Below are positions 53,401 through 64,000 of a stretch of 64,000 nt of DNA, piece after piece. The stretch is taken from the NCBI GenBank assembly GCA_946965045.2, contig OX337232.1:2046001-2110000 (forward strand). Reading direction: 5' to 3'. Both the position numbers and the translations under genes were made by a program. This DNA comes from Epithemia pelagica (lineage: Eukaryota > Bacillariophyta > Bacillariophyceae > Surirellales > Surirellaceae). The notes below the pieces were generated by a model, which was given only the letters and a program-made list of their open reading frames with translations, was not told where the DNA came from and did no database searches. The number at the start of each line of letters is the position of its first letter. The first letter of the stretch is position 1.

Positions 53401-56400
53401 TACTGATTCGGCTCTGCTATTCAACGACGCTAGTAAGGGACATGATATCACGCCAGACCAAGCTGAAACAGGGGTTCAAATATCGTGTCCCGTTTCAGGT
53501 GGTACTGGAGAACTTGAATTTGCGCCTTTTTGTTATGCTGGTAAGTTACACGGTAGCAGTGCCACACCATTCAGTTTTCTTACATGCAAGAAATCGATAT
53601 TCTCACAATGTACTAGTTGAGGTTGGTCGAAGTCCTATCGTAAAAGCTCGTAAGGGACAAGGCTCCAACCACCGGAACGAGGCTGGACAAACTCATGTAC
53701 ATGGGCCTGTGGCCTATACGTTATCTGTTTATGCACCATTTGTCATTGCAAATTTGCTTCCTGAAGCTGGCCGGTTCGAGCTCATGCACGCGGTCCGACG
53801 AACAGTCGTCTGGTACGCCGATTTGGAGCCTGGGCAGCAAATCTCAGTACACTCGGTGGGGTTGGATGCTCCACTTCTGCTTCTCATTAATTTAAGATTT
53901 TGTCGCACTCCCATTGGAGAAGGTGCACTAGTGCACCATGGGGTTGACCCACCTCCCGACGCTCGAGGTACGTTATCAGCAAGAAAGACATGGGCCGCTC
54001 AGTTAATTTTGTCACTTATAATTCTGTATGCAGAACATTTGGGAAGGCTCAGATCATTGGGCAAGGCGGGGAAAGCGGCGACGAAGCAGCTTGGAAAGGC
54101 CCTTACGTCGTTGGGTGAGACTCCTGACAAGCGAGGTCAGCAACTTCTTTACACTGCGAAGGACAAACAGAACGGCCTGATTGGAACCCGTGAACGAAGA
54201 AGAGGACAAAACGCGAGAAAGGCGACCAATGTAGCCACTGGTAAGCATTTGTGACTTGTTTGCTTCTCCGAGGATGAATCTAACGTTTGTTTTCGCTTCA
54301 GGTGATTCTGGAATCGAAGATGTAGATGGGAAAACATATAGGGTTGACACTACTGTGTTCTTTCCCGAGAATTGTGTTGAGGAGACAGTAGTTGTTGACG
54401 GTGTTGGTCAAAGATTGACGCTTGGTATTGAAAACATACGAGGGGGAGGAGGGCAACGTCGTGTTTCCATCTATTGTCCGTTCTGGATTATAAACACGAC
54501 GGAGCATGCGCTGATGTACAGACAGTACAGTAGCAAACACTATGTCAGCGGTTCAGTTTCTAGTAACAAGATGGATGGGTCGCTTGCTCTTAGTGGTGGA
54601 CATGTTGGTGGAAAGCAGGAGACAGACGGTGCTGATCTCCATCGTAACGACGCTCTTTTGAGACCTATGAACGAAACAACAATTTTTGCTGGAACCCCCG
54701 GTGCATTGGCCACGTCAAAAGGACACTGTGACTTAGCTCCCGACGATCTTGCTCCCTTACTACAGGAGGTTCTCTCGCTTGACGACCTGTCTCGTTTGGC
54801 ATTTATGTTCAATTTCCACGAAGGTGCAATTCCAGGAAGCAACCAGAAGCTTTGCGTTCAACTACATGACGGGACAACCCAGAACCGCTATAGCTCGGAC
54901 TGGTCGCGGGGTTTCGGGCTCCATTCGGTCGGAATATCACAAACGGTTGAGTAAGTGACATTTTGTACCAAGAACAGCTTTCATCAATTTTAGACTCATA
55001 CTTCGTCGACATTGCTTCAGAATGAACTGCAAAGATGGTCGGTCTCTTGAGCTATCCATGGTGTCTCAGACAGCGCCAGGTCATCTCTCGAAATACACAA
55101 AAATCGTCCGCTTTCTTCCACGCTATATTGTTGTAAATAACTTGCCGTACCCTGTACGTCTATGGCAAGACAACTCAATTTTTCGACCGCCATCAGTCGC
55201 AGATATCACATTAGTGAGCAACAACAGAGAAGCAACACGAAGGTGGCGTTTGGCATCGTATCGCAAAAAGAAAGAAACAGGGAAAATAAATCAGTACGAA
55301 GCTCTGTGGGGTAGAGAAGTAGATATCCTGGCCGAAGAATCAAATCTTTCATTTCCTGTTGGTACTACTGCCCATCCATCTGCGCTTCATGTTGTAAGTG
55401 TGTCTCCTTCATCGTGGAAGCCTTTCAATCTGCCAGACACTCGAGGAGACAGACAGCTTCGGGTCGGGCTCGGTGGTTCATTCAACTTGACCGCCAGCAT
55501 ATCCGCCGACGTTCCAGGAGAACATACCTTGCGACTTTCCCGTGCTATTGATTTGAGACTTCTCAAGCACGTGTCAACGCGAGCTTCTCCACAGTATAAT
55601 ATCACGTTGCCACCAACAACAGGTGGTGCATTCTCTGGGGAATTGGGAAGTAAGTTTGTGTTCTGCGGATGACTGATGAAATCGTGTCGTTTTCCACTAA
55701 CATACTCCTGCACAAAACTTAGTCTGGTTTGAAACCGAGTGGGGAACGGATCGCAGTTTAATTGTAAAAGCTATCAGGTACAATTCATATGCCTACAACA
55801 AAACTGATGTCCACGTTGGTGATGAACTTCTTCTGATTGATGGAGGACCCGTTGCTCGGATGACTTTCCAAGAAGCGATGAATATGCTTCGAACGCGGAT
55901 TGGAGAGATTAGGTCTTCCGCCCACATTTCTCGTCGACCACTTTCTAGAAGGACGAGTCTCCGGTTTGGACTGTCGACCAGGTTTGGCTCTTCCCATTCT
56001 GTAAACGAAGGTGAAAGTGCAACGGCTCCACGGCAATTGACCCTGACATTTCGGACGGTGGAAGAGCGCCTAAGACGAGTCCGTTTAAAGGCCGCACGGA
56101 ACACAAACAGCGGAAACCATCAGAGCAAGCCTCGCGATACTACCTCAACTGCTGTAGACGTGACACCAAGCTCAGCAGAAGGTGAGAATTCTGATCTGTC
56201 TTTCATGAAAGCGGAGCTCCGCACTCTTCACAAAAGTATGTATCTTGTTCTCGGAGCAATCGGCACGGTACCATACGAAGTTCATAACAGGACACAGAGC
56301 AGCACGGTATACTACAGACAACGGGGGTGTTTCAGTCACCCGTGGCGAACATTGAAACCTGGGGCTTCAGAGGTATACTGTTGGGAGGAACCCATGAAGG

Positions 56401-59400
56401 CAAAGAGGTTAACGGTGAGGGTTGCGACCGAAGGGTCGTTTGCATTCGCTACGCAGAAGGACCGTGCGGAGGCTGTTGGAAGTGAGGCTGAGAGAGTGAG
56501 CGAAGTAGCAGAGTTCGGACGACCCGGACCTAGGAAGAGTGTCTTTTCAGGAAATGTCAAAGACGAGGAGGATTCCGAGTTTTCCCCATCCGTAAGCGTC
56601 CGACTAGAAGAAATTGGATTCCGAGAGTTTCTGCAATATGGGCATGGGTATGGAGAACTGTATAAACATCTCGAATTAGAAGTTGATGTTGTGGGATCAA
56701 CACGTGTACTGGTTGTTCGAGATATAGCCGCTGGATCCAACACAGAAGATCAATTAATGGGTCATCTCACTGCATTGACCCTCAAATGCGCAGAGGAAGA
56801 AGCACGGATCCAACAACTTCGCACCATTCAGTCGCAACTTCCAACAGAAAGTGCCGACGGATCGGTGGACGGAGACGTAACTCCTACCCAGTTCAGTGCA
56901 GAGACACTTCGAAACTTGATGTACGACTACCCTGAAGAGAAGAGCATCACCAGGGTTCATCAAATGGTTGTCGAAGTGATTGAAGCCACAGGTTTGAGTC
57001 CGGACAATTATGTCGGCGTCTGTAATCCATACGTTGAGGTATCGCTGAGATCAGGCTCTAATGGACGGACCAACCTGTTCCATGGGACGAAACAATATCA
57101 CAGAACGTACTTCGTGCGAAAATCTGTTAATCCTTGTTGGAATTCTCAGTCTTTTGTTTTTGATATACCACCTGAAGCTGTCACTATCACAAGAGGGCAC
57201 GCGGTGAAGGTGAAAGTGAGGAATTTCCGCAGGATTGGTCGTCATGCTATATTGGGTAGGGCCCAGATTGACCTTCATAGTGTCAAAGGACAAAGTCCAC
57301 TTCTGGGATGGTTTCCTTTAGCTGGACGCACTGGTCGTCGTGAGTTGGAGAACTCTCTTTCACACTGGGGCCGAGGTTCTATCAAGCTGAAAATACACTG
57401 GGTTTATTCCTTTCCAGCGTTGCTTGAGTATTTCTTGCTTCTTTCCGAAGCTCGATTGGCTGATTTATATGAGAGTGTTGAAGGAATGGCTTCGCAAATG
57501 GACAAACGACGAGAAGAAGAACGCAAGAAGCAAGAGCGCATCGATGGTTTTAAAGCAGTTCGAGTGAATGAAGCTCAGGGACACCGGAAGCAAGTAACAC
57601 CCAACAATTTCCAGCCGCGCCTCAGGATTGAGGCCGAAATTTCCAGTTCACAGCGGAGAACCGAGGATGACGCAAGTTTCTTCAACTCTCATGCTGGAGA
57701 CAATAGTCTCGGAGATTCAATTTCGGCAATTGATGTATCTACAACAAGGCGGAACACGCACCGGCATACACCCTCGTTGAGACCTGACGTAGAAGACCAA
57801 ATTTCATTGAAACGGCAAAAGCCTCAGCTGGGATCGCTTGCAGGTTACACAAAGAGGCTAAGCACACAAATGGCTTCCATCGATGCAGTGGGGCAGTCGG
57901 TTTCTATCGGGGCCTTTACTTCATGGACGGAAGCAAAAGTTTTCTTCAATGACGAATCTCTTGATGTACGCTTCGATGGCCAGAACTATGATGTTCGCCT
58001 TCGCCGGAGAACACTAGTCCGACGTAAGGAGCCAGCAGAAGATCCTTCTGAAGAGAGGCAGATAGCGGGGAAACTTCGAGTTCCAGTTGGCTCACCCTCC
58101 TTGGTTGCTCGTTCAGCTCGTGAACACACGTCGAAGTTTGCGAAATCAAGGGCTAGTTTCGAACGTTTTGCCCGTAGTTCTCTTCGAGCGGCATTAAACC
58201 CTGGAGGTTGGCTAACAATCAGGCCTATTCAAGCTCTGAACCTTCCAGATACGTACAATGGAATGTTTGTCAAGGTTCGGTACGGTTCTGAATCTTTCGT
58301 TAGCGACACAGTAGATGCCACAGTTTATCCCACCTGGTTCAAGCCCTCGTCTGAAGGCCGAAGTGAACCAATTAGTCCGGAGACTCTGGAGTATTTCCCG
58401 GGTGACCTCCATATATTTGTACCTCCACAGAAGACAAGTGGTTCTATCCGCCTCTCTGTTGTCGGTGAAGGTCAAGGACAGCGATTGAACACGAAAACTG
58501 AACTTGGTGTCCTTTACATACCGCTTGGAGCTGCGATAACAGCATGTATCGACTCTGTAGAAGAATATTTCGATTGTCACATGGGCGAAAATGGCTCATC
58601 ACCTGTATATCTTCGATGGTTTCCCCTGTCTGATCCGAAAGGAGTTCTACCAGTTGAAGGAGACCGGAGGACTGGTGCTCGCCCCAAAGAGGTGGAGAAA
58701 GATAGCGATCATCTTTTCAATGATTACTTCTCCAAATGCATACAGCTGGCATTCATTTGGTCACCAGAGATCGAACCACCAACCGGTGAAGTTCATGAAT
58801 CGGATGGAGCTGTAGTTGCTGATGACAGCGCAAAACCAGGGACGTCAACTGAAATGGTGCCAAATACTCCAAACATAGACGGGCAAAACGAAGCGACGGA
58901 AGAAGCGAAATTGGACGGTCAAGCTGGAATGGGCACAAACCGCACGAGACTAACGGAACGTCAAACTGAGAAGCCAAATCATTCGGGAATGGTTGAAAAC
59001 TACTTCAATGCAGACATTGGGCAGTTATCGTTTGCTCTCATTGATTCGGATAAAGCAAGAGAGCTTATTTCGGGATGTGTCTGCGACATTGACGTGAGAT
59101 ACTGGGTGACAAAAGCCAAGACACGATTTGGTGTTTCGATAGGATGGTTCCAGCTTGACCAACAAGACGATTATGCACGGGAGCCTGTGATATTGGCACC
59201 TACGCCGTCTGAGTACATTCCAACAGTTCTTCAGATCCTTGCCTTGAAAGACAATCTAAGGAGTAAAAATGACGTGCTGTCATTTGAATTCATCGATTTC
59301 TCAATTGCAGAGTTTGACATCACCTTGGAGGAGACATTGCTCGCTGATGTTGCAGAGTTCCTCAATTCATTGAGACTGCATGGTTCTCTGTCGAGCCGAA

Positions 59401-62400
59401 GCAGCCCCATCGAAGGGACGGTGGAAGATTTGAGCACTCTTGGTGATAGAAAGTCACTTTTCGAAATCGGAAGAGGTTTCCATGAGGTCAAGCCTGAGGA
59501 TTCTTTGATTTCGCTTCTGTCTGAAGGTCATGATGAAATGAAGGGTCGCCAGCGCGTCTACATCGAACAACTTTTTCTTGGCGTTGTGAAATTCAATCTG
59601 TCTTACCTCAAAGGCACGAAAGACACGAGAACTGTTATTGAGGATCAGCTAGGAGCGGTTGGAAGTCGTGTGAATGACGTCGGAGGCCGTGTGTTTGGGA
59701 TGGTTCTTCCCTCATCACACCACGAAGAGTCGGATGTATTCTCCACATGGAGTCAACACACAGCCAATAACTCCGGAGGTAAGTACTTTCGAGCGGTGAG
59801 CGAATTGGATGATCCAGTTTTGCTAAACTTTTTCAAAACCGTTGGTTTCAGGATCTTTCACGTTGCCGTCACTCTTTACAAGCCTCCTGCCGACGGTTTC
59901 AGATGCCCCCGTTCGACTTCAAGGCAAAGCTCTTAATCATGTTTTCGAGAGTCCTAGCGAAATCATACAGAGTATTCGAAAGTTCTACGTCAACGAGGTT
60001 CGTCTATTTTTATCCTCTATGGATGTTGGGTCATGCATGCATCTCACGCTGTTCTTGAATCTTCTTCAACCAGACTCTGAAACAAATCTACAAAATCATT
60101 GGATCCTTGGACTTTGTTGGAAATCCTACCATGCTTTTTACCTCATTTTTATCAGGTTTGAGGGATCTCATTCTGATACCGTCTCAGGCTTTCATCAAAT
60201 CCCCAAATCCATCGAGTGTTGGGCTCGGTTTCGCGCAGGGCACTCTCTCTCTCTTTTCTCATAGTGCCAGCGGATTCTTTGGCTTCACGTCAAAGATTTT
60301 TGCTGCTGCAGGTCAATTTTTGGCATCTCTTTCCTGTGATAGAGACTTCCGTACATGGCACCGTGACAATGTTCTTGCAGAAGCCGGAAATCTCAATAGA
60401 ACATGGAAAAAACGGGGAGTACAAAGCGCGCGCCAGATGATAGTGAGACCTTTGGGAGACATTGCAATAGGTGTTGGATGCGGTTTGGTAGGTGTTGTTC
60501 TTTGTCCCATCAAAGGATATAGAAGGTCTGGGCATATTGGAATTGCAACAGGCATGGCGGCAGGTGTTTTCGGTATACTGTTGAAGCCGGCAGTTGGGGT
60601 TCTCGACGCCCTTTCTCATTTTACGGCATCCATACATGACATTGCAAAGTCAGTGAATGTTCTGGAGAAACGCTTCCAGCCTGCAACAAAATATCGGCTA
60701 CCATACGTCTTCGGGACAAACAAAATCTTGATGACCTTCGATGACGCACAAGCTCGGGCATTCTACCTCCTGAGGCTTTTCCCTTTGAAAACAGGAAAGA
60801 GACATACAGATCCGATTGTCGAAACTTTGGTCCACGTTGAAGTTCTTCATAATATTGGAATTGATACTTATGCGATTGTGACAAGCGCCCGTCTGATACT
60901 GATTCGACTTAAGAAGGGAGCAGGCGGATCATCCGTACCGACGTTGTGCTGGCAAGTGGTCATCGTGGGTGGTGCCAGTGTCTCTTCAAAAGTAGCAGAA
61001 CATGGGCATAATGGTAAGCTTCACGTAAAATTCCCCGTCATGGCTGTCCAAGATCTAACTATACATGTATTTCGCAGGCTTTGCTCTCACCATAACTTTG
61101 AAGAGAAAGACTTCTCTGGAGATTGAAACAGTTGTGGATCGGAATTCAGGTGCTGAATCGCTGGCATTATCGCACGGATCTGGTGGCAGTGACTCGGGAG
61201 TTTCGGATCAACCCATCATCGGCACGGGGACCGAAGAGTTTGGCTATGGCACTAGTCGGGGCGAAGGCGGTGAACTTCTCGAGTGGTTCACTGTAGTGGC
61301 TGAGTATCAGTACCGACGACAGCTTGCCAAATTGCATAATTCAATCTGTTGTGTGGCTGGCAATCTCGACGACGTGATTCACGATCCAACTTTGGGTAGG
61401 TTCGGCAGTCATCAGTTTTATAATGCTTTTGGGATTTACCATTTTGATCAAGGACACCATGAAGACGGAAACGTTTCACCGGTTGGCTATAGCACTACTC
61501 CGCTGAGTAGCTTCCTTGAAGGCTTGCCATGGCGCCTGGACAAGGAATCCAAAATCCTTGAAACTGATCCCGAATGGCTCGCGATAGCCCGTCAGCGAGC
61601 AGCAAATTCTGCACTGGAAGTGTCCACTCCTGTATTGGAGCAGAGCAGTCAAGAAGATTCGCGGCGAACATCAAACTCCGCTCCCGTGGCGGGGCCTGTA
61701 AGAAAGATTGCCCGATGGATTAGAATTGCTAACAGGCTTCCCACTATTGTTGATAGTGAAGACGAAGCTCCGTCTCCTTCAAGAAAGGAAGGAGAGGTTG
61801 ATGATGAAAAACCTAGAACACAGACTGGAAATGAAAAACTGGACCGCGACGACGACCGACAATTAAATGAAGAAAATCTCCTCCCAGCTAGTATGCGCCG
61901 TATGAACCGAAGTCAATCAGTGGATTCCGCGGGTGATGAGTCATTCATGACAGCTACCGAATATGCTCGCAGCGAAATGTTATCGAGTGACGATGACTCT
62001 TTCAGGACTGCTCTTAGGAGTTCTGTCACTGCATCCGGAAGCGAGTCTTTCAACACCGCAATTGGAGCTAGCGGAATATCCGAGATGACCCGTCTAAAGA
62101 GGGTTTCATTCAGCGATTCCTCCACGTCTTTTACCGATAACCATCCCTCGACAGATCCTGATTCTCCGCTACCATTCGTTACTCCACCAAAACAGTCTAT
62201 GCCGACCCGTGGCATATCAGAACAGACCGAAGTACACAGCAACAAAAGTCTGGAAGCTTCTGAGGGCCTCGGCGTCCAGCGCGAAGTAGGTCCTTCAGAC
62301 AACCGTCTTGCACGAATGGAGAATATCATGGAGCAGTTGCTTGTTTTCAGCTCGGAACAGGCACTGCAAAATATGAATACGAGGTTGGCAGCACCGACAA

Positions 62401-62714
62401 CTTTGGGAAACAATCAATCTCTTGTGCAACAGATCAGTAGTTTGCAATCAGAACTGGAACGACAGAACGCGGCTGAACAGAGGGCACACCAAGAAATAGA
62501 GGTGCTTCGGGAACAAGTGTCGAAGCTGACGGAGATGGTTACAAATATCCGATCGCCTATTCCAGAAGCACGTAGTGATATTGTGTCAGCAGGACCACCC
62601 GAAATGGGAAGGAATCAAGGAGGAGCTACAAGCCCTGAACCTGACGTTGGAGAAGAGCTCAGTGATGACCTTGAAGACCTAAATGGGTCGTGGATGAAAG
62701 CCGGAGAAAACTGA
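44415..62714 (+). CDS. VPS13: VPS13-family bridge-like lipid transfer protein (ten exons, 5,890 aa)
   Basis: Exons: 44415-48359, 48428-53540, 53617-53967, 54034-54240, 54302-54950, 55021-55649, 55723-59778, 59852-59997, 60074-61013, 61078-62714. All are GT-AG, phases fit, total 17,673 nt. Residues 1-~120 are the N-terminal chorein region (LESYLEFDSEQLKLGIWSGE, LKDVNLK). Residues ~400-650 are disordered and Lys/Ser-rich. From ~2850 to ~3800 come repeated adaptor-binding (VAB-type) modules each with a key Asn: LVNKTTHSL, VIANLLPEA, IINTTEHAL, VVNNLPYPV, EVHNRTQSS. A PDZ-like stretch (VHVGDELLLIDGG) lies near 3650, and C2-like domains at ~4040-4165 and ~4460-4610. The C-terminus (~4985-5330) has GSLDFVGNPT and a PH-like end (GTNKILMTFDDAQARAFYLL). 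A ~500-residue tail has a coiled coil. It moves lipids between membranes at contact sites. Confidence 0.92.
53968..54033 (+). other. 66-bp intron of VPS13, length divisible by three and without stops
   Basis: The donor GTACGT, pyrimidine-rich end and TATGCAG acceptor support splicing. The intron is 66 bp and open in frame, so retention would add 22 residues (with a hydrophobic core) and not break the protein. This makes it a candidate regulated intron; only transcript data can tell. Confidence 0.6.
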
Positions 62715-63421
62715 TGAATGACGGAAAAAGTTTATGTAAATACGAAAAGGAACTCTTGCATTGAGTGCAACAGCACTGGAATCGTCTTGTGGAAGGCCGA
62801 GATGTTTTAGATGGAGATGAGAGGACAACTGGAACAATACTCATAGTCGACGTTTATGTATTTCCGGTTAGACTACAAAATAGTTTCACGATTACATTAC
62901 AGTATAGGAGAAGTACACTTTTTCATGAACGGTCGACGCTGTCCGATCCCGATAACTTTGAGCTGCATGATCCAAAGTTCACGCCCCCAAGCCACATGTA
63001 ATTTACAAAACCACATCTATCCATTTCATGTTTGCTTTCCTTATACCACAGCTTAAATCATATGAGCGTTTAGGATAGGACAAAGATCTTTGTCAGTGGT
63101 GGCCTCCAATATCAAGTGCAGCGGTCCGGTTTCACCGATTCACTTGCCCCCAATTGAAGAGAAACCATTGATCAAAACAAGTTAAAGCGTCAAGGGAACA
63201 ACTACCGTTGTTGTGACCCCGAATTTGTCCGTTGAGACGCTTCTACAGCCTTGCTCCTCCAGGAAGGGAACAGGTGAGTGTTTACCGGGTTTCTTCGTCG
63301 CACACGACGGATTTCGATGCGTCGATGTCGTGATTGATACAAGTGACACGAATCCTTGTCTTTGCACACCAATTTGGGCCTCAATGGAAGCTCTTTGGAT
63401 ATGGTTCTTGTTGTATTAGTT
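62715..63421. other. Intergenic region between VPS13 and the right-edge gene (convergent)
   Basis: About 700 bp between two stop codons. Several short plus-strand frames have no recognisable features. No repeats or RNA genes are seen. It must hold both 3' ends. Confidence 0.3.
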
Positions 63422-64000
63422 TCACTTTCTTTTCGTAACCTTTTTGTTATTAACCACAATCCTTGCAACCGGCCCATTCTCTAATCTTTCGGCCGTTACT
63501 TCCCATGGTTTGATTTTAGGCACCTCGGAGAAGGGCCACGGCGTCAAGGGATTTGTGGTGTTTGTCTTGTTTCCCGTTTCGGAATGCCGTTCCAGTAGCC
63601 AGGTGATGGGTTCCCCACCAAGCCATAGGCTCCCATCAGTTTTGAATTCTAATCCGCGACGACACGCCTTGCTGGTAGTCACTTGGTCTTGTTCGCAAAC
63701 TGGTCCATGAATGGCCCATTCCAAGTCTTTACCTTTGTAGTAGAACACCTTGCCGGATTCGACCTGCAAATAGGCATCATCGCAGTGTCCAAAAAGGCTG
63801 TTCAAACCGCATTTGCTCAAGACAATACCAGGAGAAACCACATGTCCAGGTTGTATTGGCGTTGCGACAAACTTGTGGACATAGCTCAGAAAAATGGTAA
63901 CCATGACAACAAGAATGGATGCAAAAACCAAGGATCCACCCAGGTGAACACGACTCTTGGTCACAAAGCTATTGGGAACCTCCTCTCCCTGCGGAACAGT
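63422..64000 (-). CDS. Lineage-specific membrane protein with TM and Cys domain B (5' part beyond window)
   Basis: The frame is open from the window edge at 64000 to the stop at 63422 (192 codons); no ATG is needed inside. One membrane segment (SLVFASILVVMVTIFLSYVH) is followed by domain B as in the gene at 26147: TPIQPGHVVSPGIVLSKCGL matches there at nearly every position. The cysteines are also kept (KCGLNSLFGHCDD, VCEQDQVTTSKACRRG), as are LWLGGEPITW and TPWPFSEVPKIKPWEV. It ends with a short basic tail and lacks the LEA-like repeats. Presumably a basic head and domain A lie upstream, outside the window. Function is unknown. Confidence 0.8.
   Translation of the reverse strand, partial: TVPQGEEVPNSFVTKSRVHLGGSLVFASILVVMVTIFLSYVHKFVATPIQPGHVVSPGIVLSKCGLNSLFGHCDDAYLQVESGKVFYYKGKDLEWAIHGPVCEQDQVTTSKACRRGLEFKTDGSLWLGGEPITWLLERHSETGNKTNTTNPLTPWPFSEVPKIKPWEVTAERLENGPVARIVVNNKKVTKRK

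Overview
The window is nuclear DNA of a photosynthetic stramenopile, most likely a pennate diatom. The grounds are short GT-AG introns (66-220 bp), eukaryotic housekeeping genes (heterotrimeric G-protein alpha, RPS29, CSN5, VPS13), and mobile elements with diatom-style Copia and Harbinger proteins. The species assignment is inference; no marker gene fixes it.

Region by region: 1-12.9 kb is a compact housekeeping block. It holds a G-alpha gene cut by the left edge, a CLC chloride transporter, ribosomal protein S29, a two-exon acidic chromatin-like protein, two tandem type-II (Prx5) peroxiredoxins and CSN5. 13-19.2 kb is accessory: a 41-bp tandem repeat in a spliced leader, an unknown 477-aa protein, three small hairpins, and a zinc-ribbon DDE-transposase-like gene carrying one frameshift. 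19.6-28.1 kb holds two members of a lineage-specific family (a ubiquitin-fold-sized domain with or without a membrane-anchored Cys domain) around a very large agarase-like glycoside hydrolase with a basic repeat N-terminus. A third family member is cut by the right edge at 63.4-64 kb.

29-40.2 kb is the most unusual part. Two imperfect inverted repeats of about 0.7 kb, each containing an 8-bp minisatellite of the same internal architecture but opposite orientation, enclose four element genes: a 137-aa KOW-like protein, a PIF/Harbinger-like transposase, a 530-aa protein and a 186-aa protein. The transposase is broken by a 5.4-kb Copia-like retroelement with 756-bp LTRs, a GGTTC target duplication and an intact 1,130-codon ORF that has lost reverse-transcriptase catalytic residues. 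This is a transposon nested inside a larger, apparently undescribed element.

40.3-64 kb returns to host genes: a secreted or plastid-type quinone-oxidoreductase-like MDR protein with a one-base frameshift, an RGG-rich RNA-binding protein, and a ten-exon VPS13 lipid-transfer gene reconstructed here as 5,890 aa.

Working relations: the two peroxiredoxins form a duplicated antioxidant pair with different N-termini. The unknown genes at 14.0 kb and 15.8-19.0 kb may belong to one mobile unit. The genes between the inverted repeats probably moved together. The other genes are ordinary neighbours with no visible joint pathway. All exon joins were made by eye from splice sites, phase and protein continuity.
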